Part shown: piece by piece, positions 24,666 through 35,922 of the stretch
Position numbering within the stretch: position 1 is the stretch's first letter
Layout: the number at the start of each line of letters is the position of its first letter
Source: Trichoplax sp. H2
Taxonomy: Eukaryota; Placozoa; Uniplacotomia; Trichoplacea
Assembly: GCA_003344405.1 (NCBI GenBank)
Contig: NOWV01000020.1
Span: 620,001-684,000, forward strand
Length of the DNA stretch: 64,000 bases
Direction: 5' to 3'
The notes under the pieces: model-generated
The model's input: only the letters and a program-made list of their open reading frames with translations
Database searches by the model: none
What the model was told of the DNA's origin: nothing
Translations under genes and position numbers: made by a program

Positions 24666-25838
24666 TTAATGATTTCGTAAAAAGGTGAGGAAAATGCTCA
24701 TGTTGCTTTCAGCTTCCTGTCTAACGAATCGTCTATCACTAGCTAAAATAAGTTGTTTTAGTATAACTTCATCACTTCTACCGACTGATTGCAAAAATTG
24801 ATAACGTAATTTTATCTTATTAAAGTTGCATGTAAATATAGCAGGTGTTTCTTTAATTTCGTCCAAACTGCATTTGAGGGTATCGTGAGCAAATTGAAAT
24901 CTATCTTGCAGAGACGAAAGACTGAAACTTAATAAAGTCGGAAAAGTTAGTATAAGAGACTTAAATTCTTCATCGGTATAACCAGTTTTCAAAATAAAGG
25001 TTTTGGTATCTTTCATGACTTGAACATCACGTCGGAGTATGCCAGGATATTCGTTAATGATTGCCCTAATTTCTTTATAGCTGTAATCATCAGATCTTAG
25101 CCACTCGACAGAACTTTGTATAGTGTCGAAATTTTTAATTAGAAAGCTAGGTAATCTTCTAATGATGGAGCCAATATCATGCTCTTTAAATCCTAAACTA
25201 GCTAGCCAATCTATTCTCATTTCTACGTCTGATAATGTAAAACTAAACAGCGAAGGCTGTAATTGAATTAAATGAATTATGACCCGCCTTTGTTTTATTA
25301 GTGATAGTAAAATATTTAATTTCGGTTTAATTTCAGTCTCTATGCCTTGTAATAGTATCTGAGGTGCTTTGATAATCATATTATTTAGATTTTCTTCATA
25401 AAGTCCAAAATCTTGCCAAAATTGGATGCTCCTTTTTAATCTGTTTTCTCCAAGTGTTAATAACCAAGGGGTTGATTCAATAGTTGAAATCAAGTCGGCA
25501 GTGCTAATACCAAGATTTTTTAAACATGTAAAATTATTTCGTACTTGGTTTACATCATAGCTTAGCAGTGAACTACATGATTTCTCTAAAATTGCGATAT
25601 TAATACCAGTTGTAATCAAATAATTAACAGTTTTAAAGGAATAGTTCGGTTTTATGTCTTTATCCGGTTGCGTAGAAAGAGCATTTCTATGTATTAATTT
25701 ACTGGTAGCGACTGTGAACCAATTGTGATGATAAATCCACGATGAATTTTTAAGTTTTGTAGATTGATTTCTATACGATATTAAAGATGCTAATCGAATC
25801 AGCAAATAGTTTTTGCGGAGAATCACTACGGTTGCCAT
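24666..25838 (-). CDS. mTERF-family mitochondrial protein
   Basis: A 390-residue, single-exon protein on the minus strand. The frame also runs upstream through a TTG (25877) to a stop, so I take the first ATG at 25838. The N-terminus is basic and non-acidic with hydrophobic residues (MATVVILRKN...IRLASL), as expected for mitochondrial import. From about residue 105 onward come repeated ~35-residue helical units of mTERF type: 'L..LGIS..DL...I...P.LL', 'I.WL.SLGF...DI..II.RLP', 'EIRAIINEYPGIL', 'EEFKSLILTFPTLL'. Proteins of this fold bind mitochondrial DNA or rRNA and affect transcription, replication or ribosome assembly. I cannot assign it to MTERF1/2 or 3/4. It is convergent with p47 and divergent from PHAX. 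Confidence 0.88.
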   Translation of the reverse strand: MATVVILRKNYLLIRLASLISYRNQSTKLKNSSWIYHHNWFTVATSKLIHRNALSTQPDKDIKPNYSFKTVNYLITTGINIAILEKSCSSLLSYDVNQVRNNFTCLKNLGISTADLISTIESTPWLLTLGENRLKRSIQFWQDFGLYEENLNNMIIKAPQILLQGIETEIKPKLNILLSLIKQRRVIIHLIQLQPSLFSFTLSDVEMRIDWLASLGFKEHDIGSIIRRLPSFLIKNFDTIQSSVEWLRSDDYSYKEIRAIINEYPGILRRDVQVMKDTKTFILKTGYTDEEFKSLILTFPTLLSFSLSSLQDRFQFAHDTLKCSLDEIKETPAIFTCNFNKIKLRYQFLQSVGRSDEVILKQLILASDRRFVRQEAESNMSIFLTFLRNH

Positions 25839-26874
25839 GAAATACTGACTGAGCCTAGAGATCGTTGTATAGTTCAAATCAATGGGAACGCTGTTTCAGT
25901 GAAGTGTCCGATGGATATCAATGTTTCTGGTTCTTCCTGATCTGATATTTCATTTTTAATCTGGCAATATAGAGTTGAATATTAAATCCATAGCATTGGC
26001 AGCATTACTATTGTTTAGCACGACATATACTATATAGCATTGTACACCTAATAATTTACTAAAAGATAGTTTTAATAGCTCATGACTGAAGCTTACACTT
26101 GAGGAAGGTTCTGCTGTCAACATGAACTAGACATAAGTCATATGCTATACATTATATAGCACTTTACGATGCAAAAATCAAAGGGCGTGAGTTAATCTAT
26201 TTGTTATTAGTCCAATAATCTAGCCTTCCAGATTAAGAGATTTTGCACAATTTAAAATTGAATTGAATTTATGAATTGGACAGGCTTGGATGCTCCTTTC
26301 TTTCTGCAAGCTTGATATGGTGTCTTGTTCAAGATCAACTCTTAACTTACAGTCAATAACTTACTGTATCAAAGCCGACTAAGTAGTCCAGTACACTGAA
26401 CAGTAGGGTACTGGCCGCACTGCACTGGTGTCCCATCCGTACGTCTGTACGTCCAGGTTACGCTTGCTTTGTCAGTACTGTAAGTACGGTATGGTTACGT
26501 AAGGCAATTTTTAAATCAGCCGCCAACTACTGTAGTGTGATTTTACTCTGTCCACCAGAGGATAAAACGTCGGAACTACTGTATTCAATTGATTATTGCT
26601 ATAACTGGCCTCGTTAGATGGATATCAAGGTTACCTGCTAGATTTATTGTGCCCTGTAACGTATACTACACTATTACTACAATAATGGAAACGATTGATT
26701 ATATAATATTATGAAATAAGTGGCATCAACTTATTTCTAGTTATTCAATTGTAGCTATCTCATTTTATATCCATTACTCTCTACTCTAAACTCACATCCA
26801 GACATCTTGTCTTTTACAGTGCACAATCTAGTCTATCAAGTACAGCAGAGCACTGTACAAAATAGGAAAAAGAA
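25839..26874. other. Divergent intergenic region (mTERF gene / PHAX)
   Basis: About 1 kb between two divergent start codons, so promoters of both genes probably lie here. The part 26340-26540 is richer in G+C and in CAGTAC/GTACTG words than its surroundings. No TATA element or conserved site could be assigned with confidence. Confidence 0.4.
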
Positions 26875-28604
26875 ATGGACTTGAGTGATATATTAGAACC
26901 TGGAGAGATCAGCGACGATATCTTGACTGATGCAGCCAATGATAGTTATAATATAAAGGACGAAGAGAATGTATCTCCGTTGGTATTGAATCAAGCTGAT
27001 TTCGAAGTCGATTATCAAGACGAAAATACTGATGAAGCTACGTTACCTAAACTTCAAGAAAAACATCAGAAACGGCATCGGCAAAATTGTGCCAGTGAAA
27101 GTGAAGAGAGTAGCAGTGATGAAGATAAAGCTTGGCAGAGGAAAAAGCACAAGACTGAAGGCGATGTAACTAATACGAAAGGTTAAACTCTAAATCTTTA
27201 CTAAAGTGCTGTATACTCGTATAACTGCTATGAATCATACTTAATTATTAGCCATCTTTATAAACCTTACGTATTACAGTGTAAACCGATTAAGTTACGA
27301 GTATGATATAATGGAGCATACGTGTATATTATACGTATCGATTAATTAGTTGCAATAATATATAATTTATCGTTTACATTGCACATGTTGTATAATCGTA
27401 CGGAAGGTTTACTAGCTCATAAATGTGCTACCTGTCCGAATAGGTGTAGTTACATATGTTTACTAGTACAATATAAAATGATTATATTATATTATTGGCT
27501 TAAGGTTAAGATGCTCTAACAGACCTACTACAGTCAGCGACTTTAGCTTAATTTGTTAATGTAGATTTTAAAGGTAGATAACTTGGTGCTGTGAATGATG
27601 TATCAACTGTACATATTTAGCTATTGATATATATATATATATATAATTATTTCAGACGTGTAATATAGACGTACAATACAAGCATTACTGTTCAACTTTT
27701 AGCTAATGAATTCTACCTTGAGGGTAATTATAGGCAGCAGGAGCTTAATAAGTATTTAGAAATAATTGAAAGCTATATATGCGTATCTTCAGCATAGGAA
27801 TATCAGCATACACTACTCGTATATTTTATGTTGCACGTATTTCGTAGTGCATTCTCAGCATACTATCATCAACTCTAAAATTGTATGGCTGTATGCCTAA
27901 GCTTTTTTTGCATTATTGCATATCCTAGGTGCACTAGCGCTCCAATCAAAAGTATTACCTGCTGATTGGCTCCAATTAGATCTTTTGCAAAAGTTTAAAA
28001 TTAGCAATGATAGAATTGCCAAATCAATTGCACATCATTTACATGAGGTAAAGGGCTGAAAAGTTATCAGTAGGACAAGTTGAACAATCATTTCTGATTT
28101 TAAATAATTGCATAGCTGGACAGCTAAAAATTGAATTTTAGGAGGCCTTATGCTGTAATTTTACAATGTTATATATAGATATGCTGATTAAAATGATTAC
28201 TGTCATTTGTTCAGCCAAAGGTGCAGCTAGTTCAAGATGTGGTCAACATGATCGGTGTTGAGAAGGCTTTATTGTTGACACGATTCACTCTCGCTATTCA
28301 GAAAGGTGGAGGAATGCTTACTAAGGACGGCAAAAGGAAGTAATGATTTCTTGACATTTTCGTAATGATTGATTACATTACAATGGATAATAATATTAAA
28401 TAATGTATTTGTTGATAAATTTTCATTTGTACTTTTAAAATATCGCAACTACTGCATAGGCGGTATCCAGGTGGTATATTCTTGTACCTCCTAGGCAGTG
28501 CAGGAATTATAGAAGATGCAACTTATAAAGAGATTATCAAGCGTGATCGGCAGAGACAGAAATATGCAAAGGCTCAATATAAGGAGAGAAATGATAAGTC
28601 GTAA
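26875..28604 (+). CDS. PHAX: PHAX, phosphorylated adaptor for RNA export
   Basis: Four exons: 26875-27181, 27929-28047, 28215-28339, 28460-28604, phases matched, 231 residues. The N-terminus is acidic (DLSDILEPGEISDD) and includes a serine/acidic run followed by basic KKHK, resembling the acidic and nuclear-signal region of PHAX. The C-terminal half is the PHAX RNA-binding domain: RIAKSIAHHLHEPK, DVVNMIGVEKALL, GGGML, then RRYPGGIFLYLLG. PHAX bridges capped U snRNA and the cap-binding complex to CRM1 for nuclear export. The protein is much shorter than vertebrate PHAX (about 390 residues); the conserved middle segment is not visible in the 747-bp first intron. The last codons overlap a good GTAAGC donor, so a longer C-terminal form is possible. 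Confidence 0.88.
27627..27646. repeat. (AT)n microsatellite in PHAX intron 1
   Basis: An uninterrupted run of about ten AT dinucleotides within the first PHAX intron. Confidence 0.9.
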
Positions 28605-29499
28605 GCCTTTATTTCATCCAGCTTGGTTATGGTGTGTAGAGTAAATTTGTTATAGGCCTGTTTTTTATCGTTTATTATCTGTGTAAATGTCGTAATGCCA
28701 TTTTGATACGATGTCATCGTAAGCACAATTTCAAAGGTTTTCTTTGAAGTGGTCGTCTAAGACTCAAGAGTCCTGTTTATGCGTCAACACGTAGACATAT
28801 TTAATGATTATATCTTACAGCTTCACAACTGTCATATAGCAAGTAATAGTTTATTTATGGTTGAGCGTAAGGCTAATAATGAGTATAATGTGTCATAATC
28901 TTGAAAAGTTTCATTGTAAATTGCCGTTAGTTTTAGTCAGTGGATAAAAATACCCATCAATTACTAGTACTCTAATACGAGGAACAGACATATGCACCTT
29001 TACAGTTGTAATAAAAAAAATAAAATGATGTATAATGGCTATTAGTTCGTAATTTTTAATGTAAGATTATACATTGATGGCCAAACTGGCATCGCATGAC
29101 TGAGGCTATTCATTAACGTACAGCTTACCAATACATTGTATCCGGCCACCGTATGTTAAAGAGATTCAATCTTTTCACATAGTACCTATCTTATCTACTG
29201 CGTAACTACATTAATTGCTATTTATATTCGCCTTTATCTTAATACTTGGGATAGGAAAAAATTTGTTACAGTAAAGCCAATAGACATAAGTACATAGTGC
29301 ATATAGTACTTCATTCCACTTTTCGAGGTATGGATTTCGTAAAGGAATCGACAATTGCAATTAAAAAAAATTGAAATTGTACTATCTCAACCATTAATTA
29401 TACTGTAGTTTCATATCTGACCAAGTTGCACCGTGGCAAGGAAATAATTTCCTTTGAGGTATCAAAAATAATGCTGCTGGGCTGATAACTGTCTAAAAA
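28605..29499. other. Intergenic DNA between PHAX and the first GXYLT gene
   Basis: Convergent 3' flanks. AATAAA at 29010-29015 on the + strand, about 400 bp after the PHAX stop, may end PHAX transcripts. No gene is recognised. Confidence 0.45.
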
Positions 29500-31363
29500 T
29501 CAGCTACTTTGTTGTTTGTACTTTCTAAGGTATTTCTTTGTTATCGCAATCATTGATTGCCACATTTCGTTACAATAACCGCTGCGGCGCACCATTGGAA
29601 GGTACTTCTTCAATGGATCGTAGATACCTTTAGGGACCCCTACCTTAAAGTCATAGCCATGTATTACATCATACACCATACGGAAAGGTGGAAAGTCGTC
29701 TTTGTGAAATATTTGTCTATTTCCATGCAACAGCGATATGCCGTTTTTGTCTGCATGTTTGCAGTCATTACGCCCATATCGACAATGATCCGGACGATAA
29801 TTCCAGTCACATGTAAAGGTATATAACATTTCTATATAAAAAGATATATTAATATCAATGCATGTATCATTCTATGTCTATTATCCAATCAACTCGTTGC
29901 AAATTTGATGTACCTGGATGAAAATGAAATACAACGTTTAAAATATCTTGATCTCCAAATACTATTCCAGATTTATATTCCTGATATAATTTTAACACGA
30001 TATCATTCCAATTTGCTTTCCGCATTCTCGTTAGATTCATTAACATTATACCAGAATTTATTCCAAGTTCTCCATAATAGGGATGTCGTGCATATTTATT
30101 GTACCATCCAGTCGGAGCATCTTCACCTTCAGGTGATACTGCTGCTAGCTGAGTTGAGTTCAATTTATCGAAAAATTGCCATAAATCTTCAGGGGGTCGC
30201 ATAAAAAGAATATCTGTGTCCAAGTAGATCAATGCATCGGTCTTGACGAGTATGTCCTTCATATAAAAAGGAATTTAGCATGAACTGCTCAATGACGTAT
30301 TGTACATGCAGTACAGCAAAGTAGATTTATGTTAAGCTAAGCTATTTATTAGCATTGTACTCTATCGTGCAGTAATTCTTACGGGTAGAAATAAGCGTTG
30401 GCAAGCGCATGGTTTAAATAACTTTTTCCACATATCTTCATTATCCGCAGGAAATTGAATCGGTAGTACGTCATACGTTATGGTGTTTTGATTGACTTTA
30501 GACATTTCTTTTAACTGAAATAGGAATTTGAATAGAACAAGTATAGCTATTCAACATTCATCGATGCGATTAAAATATAGTAAAATTATCCTAGCGCCCG
30601 TTGTGTACTTACCCTTTCACGGATTGGAGTATGTAAGTGATCTTCCGCTAAAACGTGATAGTGTAAATTGGTAAATGAAAAAATGGCAGCAGATTTTAAC
30701 ATTGTTAAAGCTTCTTCCATTCTATCGCCACATATTACAACAGCAAGATGAACAGTCAGGTCCTTCCTAGAGTTGATTTACAGTCAGTTTATACGCGTAA
30801 AAGAATGACATACTGTAAGTACTGTAATTCATAGAATTGATGATAAACAAGTTCAAATCAAAGTATTTGACCATTAGTACAGTAATACTGTACAATTTGG
30901 ATATTATGACTTGCAGAGGTATCAATATGTGTACTGTATACTGTCTATGTGCGCATATACCTAGATCGATATTGATCATTTAAGTTGCTTTTAACCGATT
31001 GAATCACAATCCAATTTCGATACTACAGGTAACTTAGTAAGTGAACTGCATAAGCTCCTATCTACTGTACCTTCCTTTGATCGCATCGATGGATTGATTT
31101 CCTGGTTGACTCTCGTGGAAAGTTTCAGCTTTTCGATTCTCGTAGACCTGATCATTCTTTTGGCTTCTATGAGCGATTACTTTATTTAAATGGGATAATT
31201 GACTATGATCGGCTTGAATGGAATCGACTTCCTCTTGGATTTGTTGCATCGTACCATCTTGTGCATGAACGTTATTTCTTCTGATAATATAGAATAGGAT
31301 TAATGTAGCAATGAAAGCAATAGTCGTTCGTCGCATATTTAAGAGCTTGAAACGTAAGAACAT
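29500..31363 (-). CDS. GXYLT: Glucoside xylosyltransferase-like GT8 enzyme (copy A)
   Basis: Five exons on the minus strand: 31363-31071, 30766-30613, 30514-30383, 30256-29914, 29831-29500; phases match and give 417 residues. A type II signal anchor near residues 11-27 (IAFIATLILFYII after basic residues) predicts a Golgi/ER lumenal enzyme. The GT8 fold follows: HLAVVICGDR, then the metal-binding DTD at about 206-208 within IYLDTDILF, the family-specific GWYNKYARHPYYG, GINSGIMLMNLTRMR, FGDQDILNVVF, CDWNYRPDHC and LLHGNR. Known GXYLT1/2 add alpha-1,3-xylose to O-glucose on EGF repeats of proteins such as Notch. Its start faces copy B, 1584 bp away, across a palindromic repeat array. Confidence 0.92.
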
Positions 31364-31624
31364 TCACTGGGTTCTCGGCTATGATTGCTTGCAATTCTTA
31401 TCGTGTTAATATCATATTACAGTATAGTTAAATTGAAATGAATTAATTATAATTATCGTTGTATTTGCTTTTAAAGATTGAAATGGCTGGTACTGACTAG
31501 TGAGGAAGATTGAACTCTTGTACTATAGCTGTTACGGTACGGTAGAGTACTGTACATTATTAGGTAGGGGCACAGAGTATACCTAAGAATGTAATGTACA
31601 GTACTGTACCAGTTGAAGTGCTTT

Positions 31625-32757
31625 GCCAGTAACGTTTTGACTACAGGATAACTGGAGTGTACAGTGTACAGTCCCGATTCTGTACTACAGTACTGTACAC
31701 TGTACATCCACCGACACCAACCTTTCACGACACTGTCGGACTGTCCAATGTCCGTGACACTGGTGTTCAGTATCAACAGCGTCCACCTAAGAATGTACAG
31801 TGTGCTGTACTCTACTGTACCAGGTGCTATGCATTGCCAGTACCGTACTGGCAATGCATACGCACCAGTAACGTTTTGACTACTGGATGACTGGAGTGTA
31901 CAGTGTACAGTGTACAGTCCCGATTCTGTACTACAGTACTTTGCACTGTACATCCACTGACACCAACCTTTCACGACACTGTCGGACTGTCCAATGTCCG
32001 TGACACTGGTGTTCAGTATCAACAGCGTCCACCTAAGAATGTACACTGTGCTGTACTCTACTGTACCAGGTGCTATACTGTACATTGCCAGTACCGTACT
32101 GGCAATGCATACGCACGAGTAACGTTTTGACTACTGGATGACTGGAGTGTACAGTGTACAGTGTACAGTCCCGATTCTGTACTACAGTACTGTGCACTGT
32201 ACATCCACTGACACCAACCTTTCACGACACTGTCGGACTGTCCAATGTCCGTGACACTGGTATCAATTATTCAACATTCAACAGCGTCCACCTAAGAATG
32301 TACACTGTACACTACTGTACCAGGTGCTATGCATTGCCAGTAACGTTTTGACTACTGTACTGGATGGATTACTGGAGTGTACAGTGTACAGTGTACAGTC
32401 CCGATTCTGCACTACAGTACTGTACACTGTACATCCACTGACACCAACTTTTGATGACACTGTCCATTTGTCCAATGTCCATGACACTGGTATCCAGTCA
32501 TGGTACATTGTACAGTTACAGTATTGTACAATGTACAGTACAGTACTGTACCAGGTGCTGTGCTTCGCTAGTATCGTATTGACTGCTGGATGACTGGAGT
32601 GTACAGTACAGTGTACAATGTACAGTCCCGATTCTGCACTACAGTACAGTACTGTACACTGTACATCCACCGACACCAACCTTTGATGACACTGTCCATT
32701 TGTCCAATGTCCATGACACTGGTATCCAGTATCAACAGCGTCAGTATCAAGTGTATG
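31625..32757. repeat. Tandem array of ~220-250-bp palindrome-rich units
   Basis: About five units begin near 31626, 31865, 32116, 32337 and 32567 with 'CCAGTAACGTTTTGACTACTG' or a variant shortened by changes. Each contains GTGTACAGTGTACAGTCCCG, then an inverted partner (ACTGTACACTGTAC), 'GACACCAAC', 'GACACTGTC' and 'CCAATGTCC.TGACACTGG'. Unit spacing is 239, 251, 221 and 230 bp. Open frames up to 204 codons over it (for example 31471-32085, minus) repeat the same residues and are by-products. The array fills most of the head-to-head spacer between the two GXYLT genes. Confidence 0.92.
31828..31860. repeat. 33-bp perfect palindrome within the array
   Basis: Arms of 16 bp (TATGCATTGCCAGTAC) surround a single C. 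A related palindrome, altered on the left side, occurs in the next unit near 32085-32110. Such a structure can form a near-perfect cruciform. Confidence 0.9.
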
Positions 32758-32947
32758 ACTCGACCTTGTATAATATTAGACATGAGTAGACAAAGTTGAA
32801 TGGTTGCAATGCCATTGGTTGCAACGTTGCTCCGCCATACAAAAGCAATCGACATTTCTTCGTCGATATTGCATCCAAACGTCTGGTTTTACTAATAGAA
32901 ATTGATCTTTTAGTTGATAGTTGATTGGCCAATTTCAACTATCGTGG

Positions 32948-35713
32948 ATGTTTATACAATTGAAATCATGTAGAATGCGACCAACTGGAATTTGCTTCTT
33001 GATTGCATTGATAATTATTTATGTTCTAATCAAAAAGCATTATGTTGTCGCTCCTGATGGTTCCTTTGAAGAATTAATAGCGGACGCCAAGTCCATTGAA
33101 GCCGATCATGGCAGATTGTCGCGTTTCAATAAAGTAGTCGTATTTAGGAATGGAAAAAAGGGCAATATGAGCCAAAGTGGAAAGGCAGCTGCCTATACTG
33201 AAACTGGTAATTTCACCCTTTCTAAGTATAGGATGAATGAAAGGTAAGTTATGCTTTCATTGGACTAACTAAGCCTGCAATGATGTGATATTGTACAACT
33301 GACGCCATTGTTGATAGACTGACTTTACGACAAAAGCGGATAACACAAAATCCTAGATACACTACTGTACTATGTACTATTTTAGATGGCATTGATTGAG
33401 CTATTATCTTCCAACTAAACTTAATGTGCTTCCATTACTCGTTATAGAAGCAGGCTGAGTGGTCTAGTAACGCCTAAAATTGAGAAAAGTTAATTATTTG
33501 TTGTCAAAGAGTAATTTTTCTTGCTTCCAAATATATGCCTGCTGTACGCCGTACGCGTATAGTTCGGCCAGATCGATATCGTAATAGCAATAGAAAAATA
33601 ATTCAACTGTACCTTTTAATTTCTTTAAGTAAAGTTAGAATTATCGACCATTTCTATTTGCGCTAACTCAGTACACTGTGTATAAATTAAGTGTAATTAC
33701 TGTACACTCCGTTATTTATTGATTATATCACGTTGATGCATAATTCGGCAACTTATCATACTCCATGTTACCGAATTTTGTACCATAATGAATTGTTGAT
33801 CCTCATACTATGTAACACTGTATACTATCATTTACTGTACTGTACAGCATATGCTTTTGAGTATTAGAAAGCTGCAAGATAGAACACTCTGATAGCTGGC
33901 TTGTAGCTTCCTTTGATGAATCAATAAACAAATATTAGCATTAATTATAGGCTAGTGAGCAATGAATTATAATTCTATGGCAGGCATACTGGCTAGAGTC
34001 TCAAAGATCTTGTATAATGTAGACTATCTGAAAGGAAGTGTCTTCGCTTGCGATGATTCGCTGTACTTAAATAATATAGCTGTACCATAGAGGTAAGAAA
34101 AAAAAGAGGTCGATTTTTTCTTTCCTCCACAAGCTAGAATACAGTACACTGTATTCATCAGCTACTCTATCATCTGTACAGCATACTGGATTTCATCATT
34201 TTTGAAGGGCGTAATTTACCCCTAGGATGATAATTTGCAACAAGTTATTCTTTTTAATGGTAATCATAATTCGAATTGACGTTTATCATATTATTAGGAA
34301 GAATCTTACTGTTCAACTCGCCGTTGTGATATGTGGCACCAGACTGCAAGAAGGTTTAATGATGTTAAAATCAGCTGCCATTTTCACGCTAACTAAGTTA
34401 CATTTTCACGTTTTTGCTGAGGATCATTTACACATTCCGATCCGCCAGAGGGTAAATTACACGTACAAATATCAATATTTTGATGCAAACTTTGCATTCA
34501 AGAGTCACTTTCGGTCATTAATTATTGACAATATTTCAATCATACTAAAATTAGAATTTAACATTTGTATTTTCGCTTTCCTTTCAACTGATACTTTTAT
34601 AGTTAAACGAAATATCTGTTATCAGCCAAAATACCATAACCTACGACGTACTACCGATCAAATTTCCTAAGGACAATGCAGATATATGGAAGAAATTATT
34701 TAAACCATGCTCTTACCAACGCTTATTTTTACCTGTAAGAATTGAAGGAATATCGTACAATATAGTAGAGGAGAAATGGACAACTTACTCTTAATACTTG
34801 TATAACAAACATTTACAATATAGTAGAGGAGAAATGGACGACGTACTGTTAATACTTGTATAACAAACATTTACATTGTGTATGAAAGCTGTGATTCGAT
34901 CTTCCGTAAAATAATTCTGCAAAGTCTATCAATCTTACGCTATGAAATGTTTCATTTCTTGTCTTTTTCAGTATCTACTGAAAAAAACCGATTCACTAAT
35001 CTACTTGGATACTGACATTCTTTTCATGCGACCCCCTGAAGACTTATGGAACTTCTTTAATAAATTTAACGCAACTCAGCTAGTAGCAGTATCACCAGAA
35101 GGCGAAGATATCCGAACAAGTTGGTATAATAAATTCGCACAACATCCTTATTATGGAAAACTTGGAATAAATTCCGATGTAATACTAATGAATCTAACGA
35201 GAATGAGAAAAGCCAATTGGAACGACAAAGTAACGAAAGTATATCAGAAATATAGATCTAGCATTGTTTTGGGAGATCAGGATATTTTGAATGCAATATT
35301 TCATTTTCATCCAGGTATATTAAACATAATTAGCTGATTGACAGTAGATGTACGAGTAGATGTAAATTGATGTTGATATATCTCGTTGTATAGAAATGGT
35401 ATATGTTTTAACATGTGCCTGGAATTATCGTCCAGACCATTGTCGATATGGTCGCAATGACTGCAAACATGCGTATAAAAACGGCGTATCCCTGTTGCAT
35501 GGAGATAGACAGACATTTCATAAAAATGATTTTCCATCTTTTCGCATTGTCTATGAAGTAATACAAAATTATGACTTCAAGACAGGCGTCACGCGAGGCA
35601 TCTACAATCCATTAAAGAGGATTTTGCCAATGGTTCAAAAGAGCTACTGTAGTAGAATATGGGAATCGATGATTATGATATTGAAGAGATACCTAAGAGA
35701 ACATAAACTGTAG
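32948..35713 (+). CDS. GXYLT: Glucoside xylosyltransferase-like GT8 enzyme (copy B)
   Basis: Five exons: 32948-33243, 34298-34451, 34603-34734, 34972-35314, 35394-35713; 414 residues. Exons 2, 3 and 4 are 154, 132 and 343 bp, exactly as in copy A, with the same phases. The ATG at 32948 gives MFIQLKSCRM, matching MFLRFKLLNM of copy A; the frame also runs upstream to a TTG that I do not use. A signal anchor (ICFLIALIIIYVL), the catalytic DTD (about 207-209), SWYNKFAQHPYYG, CAWNYRPDHC and LLHGDR are present. The family motif NSG(I/V)MLMN reads NSDVILMN here, and HGNR reads HGDR, so activity or specificity may have shifted. It likely acts in the Golgi/ER lumen on O-glucosylated proteins, as copy A. 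AATAAA follows at 35917. Confidence 0.92.
34757..34875. repeat. 58-bp tandem duplication in an intron of GXYLT copy B
   Basis: The block 'ACAATATAGTAGAGGAGAAA' at 34757 recurs at 34815 with very few changes, through 'CTTGTATAACAAACATTTAC'. It lies in the intron between exons 3 and 4 and looks recent. Confidence 0.9.
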
Positions 35714-35916
35714 AACCAATGAAGAGCTACAGTAACTGAAAATTGGAACTGCATTTTTGACATATTAACTGATATTGTATTATTCTTGACAGCCCGCAAG
35801 GTGTTGCCGAATACTTCATGCCAACGACGTAAATGTTTTTACAATTACCTAGATTCGCTAAATGAAGAGTAGTAATGCTTATAAATGTGTTCTTATGTGT
35901 TGTATATTTACTGTAT

Positions 35917-35922
35917 AATAAA
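35917..35922 (+). terminator. Poly(A) signal of GXYLT copy B
   Basis: AATAAA about 200 bp after the copy B stop codon, followed by a T-rich stretch. Confidence 0.5.

Noticed and set aside
24666-25877. 403-codon version of the mTERF protein
   Set aside because: Its first codon is TTG and a stop precedes it in frame. ATG at 25838 is the first usable eukaryotic start.
31471-32085. 204-codon minus-strand open frame, and similar frames at 32278-32679 and 32154-32351
   Set aside because: They lie wholly within the tandem array and repeat the same residues per unit. No start context, splice sites or family similarity support a protein.
34227-34670. 147-codon open frame over GXYLT copy B exon 2
   Set aside because: Only its middle is coding (34298-34451). 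The rest reads into flanking introns and then the wrong frame of exon 3; intron borders match copy A exactly.
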